From Eriocheir sinensis (lineage: Eukaryota; Arthropoda; Malacostraca; Decapoda; Varunidae): a stretch of DNA of 64,000 bases. Below the pieces are notes generated by a model. That model was not told the DNA's origin and ran no database searches. It worked only from the letters and a program-made list of their open reading frames with translations. Shown here piece by piece: positions 17,602-28,664 of the stretch. The DNA is taken from the NCBI RefSeq assembly GCF_024679095.1, contig NC_066562.1:9870014-9934013 (forward strand), written 5' to 3'. Numbering within the stretch: position 1 is the first letter of the stretch; the number at the start of each line of letters is the position of its first letter. The translations under genes and the position numbers were made by a program.

Positions 17602-18562
17602 TTCATTGTTTTCTACCAACTGGTCTCCTTCCTTGTACCTCCAATCTCTCCAAAACTCCCAGCACTGTATCCTCCCCTGCTCTCTTCACATGTCCAAACC
17701 ATCGGAGTGTTTCCCTTCTGAGCACTGTTTCCAGGTCCTCTACTCCACATCTGCACTGGACACTCTATCTTGCCAATCTCTCCAAAACTCCCAGCACTGT
17801 ATCCTCCCCTGCCCTCTTGACATGTCCAAACCATCAGAGCCTTTTCCTTCTGAGCACTGTTTCCTACCTCCAATCTCTCCAAAACTCCAAAGCTCCCCTG
17901 CTCTCTTCACATGTCCAAACCATCAGAGTCTTTCCCTTCTGAGCACTGTTTCCTACCTCCAATCTCTCCAAAACTCCAAAGCTCCCCTGCTCTCTTCACA
18001 TGTCCAAACCATCGGAGTCTTTCCCTTCTGAGCACTGTTTCCTACCTCCAATCTCTCCAAAACTCCCAACACTGTATCCTCCCCTGCTTTCTTCACATGT
18101 CCAAACCATCAGAGTCTTTCCCTTCTGAGCACTGTTTCCAGGTCCTCTACTCCACATCTGTTAGCTACATCTGCACTGGACAGCCTATCTTGCCACCTGA
18201 TTCACATTTTCCTCTTCTGTATTTATTATTGATGTCTGTTTCTGCAGTAAATGACTTTTTGCTTCTAGTTCTGATTAGTATAATGGCAACAGGTTACTAT
18301 TACACCTCCTCCCCCCTTTCCCCTTCCCCCTTCCCTCAGCCCTCAAGCACCACACCTCCAAGATACAAGACTTCGGCGACCTGGTTGGGGTCAAGACGTT
18401 TGGGTTCCGAGGGGAGGCGCTGAGCTCCCTGTGTGCCCTCAGTGACCTCACCATCACGACCCGACACGCCTCCGCCCACGTGGCCTCCAAGTTGACCTAT
18501 GACCACAATGGAACGCTGACCTTGAAAAGCGCGACCTCCAGACAGGTGGGTTGGCTCTCCGC

Positions 18563-18603
<41 letters not shown>

Positions 18604-18737
18604 GTGTGTGTGTGTGTGTGTTACCTTGCCAAACCTAACAACTTTATTATTTTTTGTTTGTTTGTTTGTATGTGTGTGTGTCTGTGTCTCATCTCGCTTA
18701 ACCTAACTTGATTTTATGTGATAGGCTTGTAAATGAG

Positions 18738-18792
<55 letters not shown>

Positions 18793-18853
18793 CGTGTGTG
18801 TGTTTTCTCTTCCTTTTTGGAGATTTGCTTTTGTATATGAAATAACAACAATA

Positions 18854-18905
<52 letters not shown>

Positions 18906-19908
18906 TAATGGAAGAGATGGCTTTGTATCACTATCACCATCAAAGTCAGCCTCTTTAGTCAAAATAATAAACAAATCGAGTCAAAACAAACACAAGCTCG
19001 TCCCTCTCCGCAGGTTGGCACCACCGTCACCCTCCAGGGCCTGTTCTCCACGCTGCCGGTCCGTCACAAGGAGTTCGTGCGCAACATCAAGAGGGAGTTC
19101 AACAAGATGGTCCAGGTCCTCTACTCCTACTGCCTCATATCCACAGGCGTCAGGTAGGCAGACCCAAAATTCACAGGAAGGTAATCAAGTCCGTGAATGT
19201 AAAGGGCCAGTTGAATCATTGTCATTGTGTTGTATTATAAGACATTTCGTCGTGCAAAAACACATATTTGACAAGTCTTTCGTTGGAGTTGTGGGCATTT
19301 CCAGGAGTAGTTTCATGACCCTGATGGTAGTGTGACCCTTCTTCTGTATCGTGAACCTAAGAAAACACATACTTGACAAGTCTTTCATAGGAGTTGTGGG
19401 CATTTCCAGGAGTAGTTTCATGACCCTGATGGTAGTGTGACCCTTCTTCTGTATCGTGAACCTAAGAAAACACATAATTGACAAGGCATTCATAGGAGTT
19501 GTGGGCATTTCCAGGAGTAGTTTCATAACCCTGATGGTAGTGTGACCCTTCTTCTGTATCGTGAACCTAAGAAAACACATACTTGACAAGTCTTTCGTTG
19601 GAGTTGTGGGCATTTCCAGGAGTAGTTTCATGACCCTGATGGTAGTGTGACCCTTCGTCTGTATCGTGAACCTAAGAAAACACATACTTGACAAGTCTTT
19701 CGTTGGAGTTGTGGGCATTTCCAGGAGTAGTTTCATGACCCTGGTGTTATCATACCGATTTTGTCTCACTTCACTGACGCTCCCTCCCTCCCTCCACAGG
19801 ATAACTTGCACCAACCAGAACGAGAAGGGGAAGAAAACCGTCGTCGTCTCCACCGGCGGGCATCCCACTATTAGGGAGAATCTCGTCTCCATATTTGGGG
19901 CTAAGCAG

Positions 19909-19943
<35 letters not shown>

Positions 19944-20225
19944 TGTATTTATTTATTTACCTAGTTGTATTTACCTAGTTGTAGTTTTACAGGCCTGGAC
20001 TTTACGCTCGTGTGGTCCCGTCTCCGTATCTACATTTACCCAACTATTCCTTAAAGCTTTGCACACTCCTCGCCGATACTACATCCTCACTTAGTCTGTT
20101 CCAAACCTCTATATTTCTTTGCGGGAAGCTGTATTTCTTTATGTCTCAAGCATCTTCCCTTCCTCAATTTTTTACTATGTCCTCTTGTGTTCCTGGTGGT
20201 AATTCCTTCTTACAGTAGTAACTCC

Positions 20226-20276
<51 letters not shown>

Positions 20277-22473
20277 CATCCATTTGGCATTTTATTTTAT
20301 TTATTTTATTTTTTTCATTGTTCTCTCTCATATTTTTTTCCCTTTTTTTCTTTCCTTTTCCTTTCCTTATTTCCCCCTTCCCTCTTTCCTCCTCCATCCC
20401 TCTTAATCTCCCTCTCTTTATCTCTGTCCCTCCTTCATCCCTCTTTATCTCCCTCTTTCTCTCTTGCCCCTCTATTTCCATCCCTCCCTCTTCCCCCTCC
20501 TTATCTCCCTCCCTCTTCCCCCTCCTTATCTCCCTCCCTCTTCCCCCTCCTTATCTCCCTCCCTCTTTCCTCCTCCATCCTTCATTATCTTCCTCCTTCC
20601 CTCCTTCTTTCCCCTCCTTATCTCCTTCCCTCCTCCATCCCTCTTTATCTCAATCCCTCTCTCTTCTCCCTCTATCTCCCTCCCTCCTTCCTCCTTCCTC
20701 CTCCATCCCTCATCATCTCCCTCTTGCCCCCCTCTATCTCCATCCCTCTTCTCTCCACTCTGCGCTAACATCACACTCCCCTTTCAGGCTGCCGGTCTGC
20801 TCGAGTTCCAGCAGAAGTCAGCAACTCAGGAGGTCTTGGAGGAGTATGGGATAGCAGAGGCAGCAGCAGAGGCAGGTAGGGATGGATAGGGATAGCCAGC
20901 ACCCTATGGTATAAATCAACAAAGAATGGCCTCACTTTGTTGTATGGGAAGTCTCATTAGTAAGGAAGCATATATGAGCCTTTAGTAACTGTTTGGGGTT
21001 TTGCTAGGTTAGGTTAAGTTTAGGGTATCTTCAAACACATGGTAGCCAGCACCCTATGGTATAAATCAACAAAGAATGACCTCACTTTGTTGTATAGAAA
21101 GTCTCATTAGTAAGGAAGTATATATGAATTTTCTGAGTCAAGACCTATAGTAACTGTTTGGAGAATTGTTAGGTTAGGTTAGGTTAAGTTTAGGGCATCT
21201 TCAAACACATGATAGCCAGCAACTTATAGTATAAATCAACAAGGAATGACCTCACTTTGCTGTATAGGAAGTCTCATTAGTAAGGAAACATATATGAATT
21301 TTCTGAGTCAAGACCTATAGTAACTGTTTGGGGTTTTGTTAGGTTAGGTTAGGTTAAGTTTAGGGTATCTTCAAACACATGATAGCCAGCACCTTATGGT
21401 ATAAATCAACAAAGAATGACCTCACTTTGTTGTATAGGAAGTCTCATTAGTAAGGAAACATATATGAATTTTCTGAGTCAAGACATATAGTAACTGTTTG
21501 GGGTTTTGTTAGGTTAAGTTTAGGGTATCTTCAAACACATGGTAGCCAGCACCCTATGGTATAAATCAACAAAGAATGACCTCACTTTGTTGTATAGAAA
21601 GTCTCATTAGTAAGGAAGTATATATGAATTTTCTGAGTCAAGACGTATAGTAACTGTTTGGGGTTTTGTTAGGTTAGGTTAGGTTAAGTTTAGGGTATCT
21701 TCAAACACATGATAGCCAGCACCTTATGGTATGAATCAACAAAGAATGACCTCACTTTGTTGTATAGAAAGTCTCATTAGTAAGGAAGTATATATGAATT
21801 TTCTGAGTCAAGACGTATAGTAATTGTTTGGGGTTTTGTTAGGTTAGGTTAGGTTAAGTTTAGGGTATCTTCAAACACATGATAGCCAGCACCTTATGGT
21901 ATAAATCAACAAAGAATGACCTCACTTTGTTGTATAGGAAGTCTCAATAGTAAGGAAGCACATATGAGTTTTCCGAGTCATGACCTATAGTGTTTGACCT
22001 GACCCATTTTTCTCCCCCTCAGCCAAACCTCAGTTCACCCTTGAAGGCGTCGTGTCCTCCTGTGCCCATGGTCAAGGCCGCTCCTCCACCGACAGGCAGT
22101 TCTATTTCATCAATGCCAGACCTTGCGACCCTGCCAAGGTGGGTGTGTTCGGGGCATGGGTAGGGCTGGGAGGGGGGGCACTTTGATTACAGATGCCGTG
22201 TTACTTAAAGAGCCATACAATATTCACATTTTCTTCTTCTCACTCCCGACGCTCTCCGGTTGTGGTGGTGGTGGTGGTTGTGGTGGCGCAGGTGACGAAG
22301 GTGGTTAATGACGTCTACCACCAGTACAACCGCCACCAGTCTCCGTGTGTGGTGCTCAACATCCGTCTCCGCGAGGGCGACGTCGATATCAACGTCACAC
22401 CAGACAAGCGACAGATCCTGGTGAGCCGTGAGAAGCTGCTCCTTGCGACTATAAAGGTGAGAGGGAGGGGGAG

Positions 22474-22509
<36 letters not shown>

Positions 22510-25500
22510 GTCTAAATTCTTCTTTCTTCTTTTACTTTCCATTTTCTTCCTTTGTTAACTGTTTCCATATGCTTATTCTTTCTCTGTTTTCTTCCTTTAC
22601 TGTTTTATCTTACTTCTCATTTCCTTCCCATGTTAGTTGTTCCTTTTTACATATTCTTCTCTTCCTTATTCTCTTCCTTTCTTTTTTTTCTTCCTTTCTC
22701 TCCTTCCTTCTTTCTCCTTCCCTCCTTCCTTATCTTCCTTTCTTCCTTCCCTTCCCTTCTTACCATTCTTTTCTCCTTCCTTCTTTCCTCCTTCCCTTCT
22801 TCCTTCATCTTCCTCTCCTTCCTTCCTTCCCTCCCAACAGACTCACCATTGCACTATCTAACACCCTCCTTCCCTCCCCCCTTCACAGACATCCCTGGAG
22901 CAGCTCTACGAACACATCCCAAACACATTCGCCATGAACAACACATCCCTCACACCCTCGCGGAACCTACCCAGCCCAGGCCCAGGACTCACCCCAAGCC
23001 CACGCCCCTCCCCAAGCCCACAGACCCCCACATCGGCAAAGTTATCGGCATTAACGCAGAGGTTTGGGCGGCACTCGTCTGGCAGTCCGCAGCTCCAACC
23101 TGGCACTCCCATTTCTGGACTGAAGCGATCGTTGGTGGCGAGTGGAATGGTCACCCCCAGCCCGGACAGGAAACGTAAGGGTGATGGTGGAGGTGGTGGT
23201 GGTGGTGGTTCAGGTAGTGGAGGAAAATTTACGGATGTATCTATTGTATCAGCACTCACAACATCACTGCCAAAGCTGTTCCACTCATCCACCACTCTGT
23301 CGATGAACCACTTCTTGCCTGTGTCGTTCTTGAATCTGTGTTGTTTTGTTGGAGCAGCATATAGCAGGCTCTTTGTTGCTTGTTTTTGTTGCTTTTTGTT
23401 TTTTGTTTTTGTTGCTTGGTCTTCCCTTGAGCTGTCTCCCTTGTAAAAAAATAAAATAATAATAATAATAATAAATAATAACAATGTCAACCTTCACTCC
23501 AACAGAACCCAAACTGATGAACTTCCTGAAGCCGTCACCACGAGAGGGCACCACCACTGACCCCCCAGACCTTACCGATGGCGTGTGTCCTCTGCCATCC
23601 CCTACTGAAGAAGAGAAGATGGAGGAGGAAGAGGAGGGCAGGACACATACACATACACAAGGGGACACAGAGGCAGAGAATCACCACAATCACCACCCGG
23701 AAGAAGAAGGAGGTGGTGGTGATAGGGACGTGTGTAGTGAGGTGAATGGTGACGCTGATGGTGGTGATGGTGAAGGACCGAACACTGCCGTCAACCAAAG
23801 CGTCACAAGTCCGAACGAAAATGGTGACCTGGAATCTGAGGTCAAACGTAATGGTGACCTTGACAGTGAACGTACGGGTGAGGAAGATGGGGATAACAAC
23901 ACCAGTGACCCATCTACGACACTTAACGACGACGGCGGTGATGATGGTGTCAAGGACGATGCTTTGAACAACATCGCAAATTCAGAAAACGAAACCAACA
24001 GACACACCACCTCCACATCCTCCACCTACTCCACCTCAAAGGGAGGGTCAACAAAGCCTACGAACGATACATCAAACAACATCACAACTTCAGAAGACAA
24101 AACAAACGGTCACATCACCTCCGCTCCCTTCTCCGCTCTATCCTCCTTCTCCTACTCGCCTTCCGTAGGGCCCAACGTGAAGTCCGCCCAAGTCACCCCA
24201 GTCTCGGGCTCCTCGTCAAAGTGTACCAAAATCCACAGTGCCACAAATAACTTCTTGAACAGCCTGAAGGCCAAGCGTTGTCTAATCAAGAGCGGCAGAG
24301 ATGGCAGTGAGGGCAGGAAGACAGGAGGAAGGAGTGAGGAGAACGGAGGAATAGATGAGGAGGTGGAGGTACTGCATGAGGGGGAAGAAGGAGGAGGAGG
24401 AGGAATAGGAAGACAGGACAGTGAGGGGAAAGGAAGAGGAGGAGAAGGAGGAATAGGAGAGGAACAGAATGGTGAGGGAAATGCAAGAGGAGGAGAAGGA
24501 GGAATAGGAGAGGGACAGGACAGTGAGGGGAGAGGAAGAGGAGGAGGAGGAGAAGAGGAGGAGAAGGAACACAAAACACCAAAAAAAATCATAATCTGTG
24601 AGGAATATAACACAAAGGGACTCACAGAACAGAGGCGGTGCAAGAACATTCCCTTCGACATTGAGTCCCTGAGGAGGAGACTGAGGAGGAGGGCGAGGAA
24701 GGACAAGGAGGAGGAGGAGGAGAAGCAGAGGCAGTTGGTCAGGAGGTTCCGGGCCAAGATTTCGCCGACAGATAATTCAGCGGCGGAGGACGAACTGAAG
24801 AAGGAGATATCGAAGGAGATGTTTGCGAAGGTTAGCTTGTGGTTTTATTTATTTATTTATTTATTTTTTATGCTTCATATATCCCTTATCTTCCCTTCTT
24901 TCCTCTTTTCCTCTTCTGATGCCATTTCCACCCTCATCTTCCCTTCGTTATCCTCCTTTCACCTTCCTCTTTTAGTACCTTTCATATCCCTTTACTTTGT
25001 GCATGTATCTACTGACCTAACTTGACAATCTGACCTTAACCTGACCTGACCTGACCTAATCTAATCTAATCTAACCTAACCTGACCTGTCCTCACCTAAG
25101 CTAACCTAACTTAACAACCTAATCTTACCCAACTTAACCTTACCTAACTGACCTAACTTAACCTGACCTGACCTAAGCTAACCTAGCAACCTAATCTTAC
25201 CTAACTTAACCTTACCTAACCTGACCTGATCTGACCTAACTTGACCCTATTGCAGATGGAGATCCTTGGGCAGTTCAACCTTGGCTTCATCATCGCACGC
25301 CTCAACCAGGACCTCTTCATCATCGACCAACACGCCACCGATGAGAAATACAACTTCGAAACCCTCCAACAGACCTGCACGCTCCGGAACCAGCGCCTCA
25401 TTGCCCCGCAGACCTTGGAGTTGACGGCCGTGGGCGAGGCGACGCTTCTCGACAACCTTGAGATCTTCCACAAAAATGGGTTTGAGTTCAACGTGAAAGA

Positions 25501-25831
25501 GGAGGAGACGGTCGGTCGTAGAGTCAGCCTCGTGTCCATGCCAGTGAGCCGAGGGTGGGAGTTCGGCCGCAGCGATGTCGAGGAGCTGATTTTTATGCTG
25601 TCGGACGCGCCGGGGGTGATGTGCCGGCCGTCGCGAGTGAGGGCCATGTTCGCCTCACGTGCCTGCCGGAAGAGTGTGATGATAGGCACCGCGTTGAGTC
25701 AGCAGCAGATGAAGACGCTGGTGGGCCATATGGGCGAGATCGAGCAGCCCTGGAACTGCCCCCACGGCCGCCCGACGATGAGGCACCTGGTTAATCTGGA
25801 GTTGGTGAGGCCGGTGGAGTGCCAGGATTAG
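15420..25831 (+). CDS. PMS2: PMS2 mismatch-repair endonuclease (MutL homologue)
   Basis: PMS2 partners MLH1 as MutL-alpha and nicks the daughter strand in DNA mismatch repair. Twelve exons: 15420-15447, 16957-17057, 17387-17546, 18340-18545, 19014-19153, 19800-19908, 20788-20875, 22023-22138, 22292-22456, 22889-23174, 23506-24830, 25256-25831. All junctions are GT-AG and in frame: 3300 nt, 1099 aa (human 862). The GHKL ATPase shows [13 protein letters not shown] (Glu54, Asn58), DNGKGV (83-88) and TFGFRGEAL (116-124). The C-terminal endonuclease shows [12 protein letters not shown] at 932-943, matching the metal-binding DQHA(X)2E(X)4E motif, plus ACRKS and NCPHGRP near 1075-1080, which bind metal in the family. 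The excess length is an acidic/Gly/Ser/Thr-rich linker (roughly 370-870) from exons 10-11, partly coded by purine-rich minisatellite. Exon 1 (MAGGDVASR) is the least certain. The introns are full of satellite arrays and LINE pieces. Confidence 0.95.
15676..16487 (+). repeat. 29-bp tandem array in PMS2 intron 1, about 28 units
   Basis: Unit ACTTAGATGTAGGG followed by AAATTCCTTACAATT. Central units (about 15970-16260) have lost one to three G or neighbouring bases, while both edges keep the full 29-bp form. There are no spacers, so it is not a CRISPR array. Confidence 0.95.
17640..18170 (+). repeat. Minisatellite in PMS2 intron 3
   Basis: Units of roughly 85-130 bp sharing CACATGTCCAAACCATC, TTTCCCTTCTGAGCACTG and CCAATCTCTCCAAAACTCC, about five copies, with shorter and longer variants alternating. 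Confidence 0.85.
18560..18905 (+). repeat. (TG)n and (TAA)n microsatellites, PMS2 intron 4
   Basis: (TG)n at about 18568-18621, then two (ATA)n runs at 18741-18792 and 18855-18903. Confidence 0.85.
19225..19760 (-). repeat. 105-bp tandem array in PMS2 intron 5
   Basis: About five units with a period of exactly 105 bp (GTATCGTGAACC at 19346, 19451, 19556). Part of each unit (ACAAGTCTTTC, GGAGTTGTGGGC, TTTCCAGGAGTAGTTTC, GGTAGTGTGAC) aligns with the 69-bp satellite. Because 105 is divisible by 3 the array stays open as an ORF on the minus strand, which is not considered a gene. Confidence 0.9.
19975..20220 (-). mobile_element. LINE 3' fragment, PMS2 intron 6
   Basis: Reverse complement of the same sequence type as 37262-37455: [19 protein letters not shown] coding remnants, an AAGCTTTAAGG word and the GGTAAATAC end. 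Defective; flanked by (TG)n runs at 19909-19945 and 20229-20274. Confidence 0.7.
20380..20770 (+). repeat. Pyrimidine minisatellite, PMS2 intron 6
   Basis: Units such as CTCCTTATCTCCCTCCCTCTTCCCC, several nearly exact near 20485-20570. It ends at the exon 7 acceptor region and may act as an extended polypyrimidine tract. Confidence 0.75.
20890..21995 (+). repeat. 160-170-bp tandem array with TTAGG-like core, PMS2 intron 7
   Basis: Unit starts recur at 21211, 21381, 21541, 21711 and 21881 (RTAGCCAGCACC). Each unit has ATAAATCAACAAAGAATGACC, TCTCATTAGTAAGGAA and one to three copies of AGGTT before AAGTTTAGGG. The same unit occurs reversed at 37735-38060 in OTUD5. Confidence 0.92.
23215..23470 (-). 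mobile_element. LINE-like fragment beside the PMS2 exon 11 acceptor
   Basis: The minus strand encodes [20 protein letters not shown], typical of a LINE C-terminal end, next to a module ending in CTCAAGGG and a TTATTATT microsatellite. It fills most of PMS2 intron 10; its (TAA)n end lies about 30 bases before the exon 11 acceptor at 23505. Confidence 0.65.
25020..25250 (+). repeat. ACCTAACCTG array, PMS2 intron 11
   Basis: Degenerate CCTAA/CCTGA pentamers (the complement of TTAGG) for about 230 bp immediately before exon 12. Internally duplicated near 25095-25140 and 25170-25215. Interstitial telomere-like DNA, not a telomere. Confidence 0.8.
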
Positions 25832-26503
25832 TGCCGGGGTAGTGCCGCTGACTTACCTTACCTCTCTCTGTGTCTTGTTCTTTCCTCTGACAAGAATAGG
25901 GTAGTGTGTCTTCCTCCTCCTCCTCCTTCTCTCTCTCTGTCTCGTCCTTTCTCCTGTTTCCTCCGACAAGAATATGGTAGTGTGTCTTCCTCCTCTCGTC
26001 CTCTCTTTTTTTTCTTCCTTTCTCTTTGTGGTTGTCTCTCTTCTCTCTTTCCTCCATTAGTGTTTCTCCTTCTTCTCTTCATCCTTCTTTTCATTGTCTT
26101 TCATCCCTTTCATATCCCTCATCTTCCCCGTTTTCACCTTCCTCTTTTATTTCATCTGATTCTTGTCTCTCTCATTCATTGTCTCTCCATCGTGGTAATT
26201 CTGCATTGTCATTTCCATGTTATTTTCATTTTATCAACAAATTTTCATCTAGATTTTAATAATTAGATTTTTTTACCCTGTCTGTCCCCTTTGTTCTTCC
26301 TAGCTAGTTAGTTTGTTAGTTAGTAGAGTAGTTGGTTGGGTAGTTCGTATCTTGCACTCTTCACAAACCACTCTCACCCACACTCTTGGGAACCCTTCTT
26401 GAGGTGCATAATTTTAACTTTCATTTCGTATATTTTCTCACCAGTTCATGAATTATTTTTGTATTATTCTCAATGTGTGATTTTATTGTGTCCTATAAAG
26501 CCA
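25832..26503 (+). other. PMS2 3' flank, no further gene seen
   Basis: Pyrimidine-rich with a near-duplicate GACAAGAATAKGGTAGTGTG at about 25890 and 25964. No canonical AATAAA was found soon after the stop, so the 3' end is not placed. Confidence 0.5.
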
Positions 26504-26750
26504 GTGACTCAAGGATGGTGACTTTGAATTAACATGAGTAGTTGTAAGGCATTGCAGGGGACCACTTGTACCTGAGTAGTGCGTAGAAGTGATGGGAAGA
26601 ACAGTGAACACCATTGCCAGATTATCGTACCCAGAGGACCATATTTACCAGTGACTCAAGGATGGTGACTTTGAATGAACATGAGTAGTTGTAAGGCGTT
26701 GCAGGGGACCACTTGTACCTGAGTAGTGCGTAGAGGTGACGGGAAGAGTA
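26504..26750 (+). repeat. Tandem duplication of about 148 bp
   Basis: CCAGTGACTCAAGGATGGTG ... TTGCAGGGGACCACTTGTAC ... GTAGTGCGTAGA occurs at about 26500 and 26649 with few differences. A TTGCCAGATTATCGTACCC word between them at 26614 resembles one end of the terminal-inverted-repeat element. Confidence 0.85.
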
Positions 26751-26796
26751 GTGAAGAATTGACTGGGCTGAAGGTGGAGTAGTGTACAAATATTAA

Positions 26797-27040
26797 CAGC
26801 ACTGAACCTTGCTTGTCTCACCTCCCACTAACAAGTACAAATATTAACAGCACTGAACCTTGCTTGTCTCACCTCCCACTAACAAGTACAAATATTAACA
26901 GCACTGAACCTTGCTTGTCTCACCTCCCACTAACAAGTACAAATATTAACAGCACTGAACCTTGCTTGTCTCACCTCCCACTAACAAGTACAAATATTAA
27001 CAGCACTGAACCTTGCTTGTCTCACCTCCCACTAACAAAT
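26797..27040 (+). repeat. 51-bp tandem array, about 5 units
   Basis: Unit TACAAATATTAACAGCACTG followed by AACCTTGCTTGTCTCACC and TCCCACTAACAAG; copies are almost identical, suggesting recent expansion. Open in one frame because 51 is divisible by 3. Confidence 0.95.
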
Positions 27041-28086
27041 AACAACTCGTAACTCTGACCGCCTGTATTCAGTTCATTTTGGCAAGGCTGCTGATGATGG
27101 CTTAGTCTTGGTGGGTCCACTTTCTGCTAGGAGAGAGCCGGGGGTTAGTGGAGCCAGAATTGATATATAGTTCAGTGACAGTGGACTTTAGGGCACAGAC
27201 AACTGGGTTTATTCCAAGTTCACCCTTCCCATAAAAAAAGTTGAGCATCAGAACACTACATATAAAGACTTTCAGGGGACAAGGGATACACAGGAGGACA
27301 GCCAGTAATAGGTAGGGTCATCACAGACAGCGTTGCATATTGAGACTTTAATATTTAATGAATTTACTACATAAATACAGTATGAGTGAAACTAAAGGAG
27401 TCTGTACACTTTTGCATATTCCTAACTTTTGACTACCTAACCTAAGTCAATAAGAAGAGGAGGTTATTATTATTATTACAAGGTTGAAATAAATACAAAA
27501 ACAACAACAGGTGGTGGCGTCAGTCACAGGTTTGAAACAGGTTGCCGGGACGAACGGATTTCCTAGCGGGGAGAGATTTTTCGATGAACCACGGTTTTAT
27601 TTTTCCTCTAAATATTTTGCGTTAATGCCGAACACTTGCTAGTAACTGTGACGCGATGGTTCCTACAGCTTTGGGGGGGGGGGGGGGGGGGGTAACACAT
27701 GTTAGGGGGCGGGGCGAGTGGGTGGTGGGGAGGGTGGGGTAGGTAGCACATTAGCCTGCATTTCCCTTCTGTATAAAGTCCCTATTCTTAAACATATCAG
27801 CACCTCACTTCACCTGTTTCAAAAGCCTCATAGAAGTACCTGGGATTCACATGGACTGTTTTGTGATACCAGGGACAGTGTGACACGATTTCCACATCTC
27901 GAACGGCAAAAACAACCTTGAAAACCTGGTTAGTGGAACCTTCATGGGCTGTTTTGTGATGCCAGGATAGTGTGACACGATTTCCGCATCTCAAACGGCA
28001 AAACCACCCATGGAAACCCGCTTAATCTTCTCATGTGGCTCTGGAAAAGTCATAATGTGATCCTGATATGTTTAGTAATATCAATG
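27041..28086. other. Dispersed repeats and a G20 run, no gene seen
   Basis: Contains a run of about 20 G at 27673-27692. Two diverged relatives of the 69/105-bp repeat (GGGATTCACATGGACTG, GTTTTGTGATACCAGGGACAGTGTGAC) lie near 27840-27900 and 27930-27985. Confidence 0.55.
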
Positions 28087-28269
28087 CTGCAAGATTGTCG
28101 TACTCAGCCGATTATATTTCCCGACTTCCTGCCCCTAAACTTTCTTCTGGGCTCCACTAACGAAACTCATTCATAGTTATCGTTAAAAGTGTTAGATCCC
28201 GACGTTTCTTGGCAGTAGTTAGGCGTCAGAAACCGGTAAATACTATGCTCTGAGTACGATGACCTGGCA
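28087..28269. mobile_element. MITE-like element, second copy (single unit)
   Basis: Ends TGCAAGATTGTCGTACTCAG and CTGAGTACGATGACCTGGCA are inverted repeats of each other. The interior has one copy of the CGACTTCCTGCCCCTAAAC/ATAGTTATCGTTAAAA/GTTTCTTGGCAGTAGTTAGGC unit that occurs twice in the 14933 element. Confidence 0.7.
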
Positions 28270-28664
28270 ACACTGAGTAATATTGACCTCGGACTCCAAA
28301 CACATGTGGCTCAACGGGGGTAGGAGGGAGGAGGGGGGGGGGGGGGATGGTTTCATTTCTCTGTTGAAGTCGTGTGTGTGGCACCGACTGACTGCTTGTG
28401 TCCAGGCCGACCTATCCGCTAACTAGTGAAGCAAGAGTTATCACAACAGTTCTAATGAGTTAATAATATATATATATATGTACACCCAAGGCCATCACGT
28501 AATTGTCAACTACACTTGGAAAACGGTAGTCCTTAAAAACAAATAAAAAATAAAAGGAATCGTAAAACATCTCAGGGAAGTTATTGCAGAGAGCGAAAAT
28601 GCGTTCCACTTCTAGCAGCTAAGAATTGGAGGCTCTTAAGACGCTGACACAGTATGAGGTGTTA
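28270..28664. other. No gene seen
   Basis: Contains a G-rich run at 28330-28347 and a short (TA)n at 28468-28479. Confidence 0.5.

Noticed and set aside
19185..19892. 235-codon minus-strand ORF
   Set aside because: Product of the 105-bp array in PMS2 intron 5; repeats every 35 residues and covers a real exon on the other strand.
20890..21995. Telomere or subtelomere
   Set aside because: TTAGG-like words are short, few per unit and embedded in a longer satellite within a gene.
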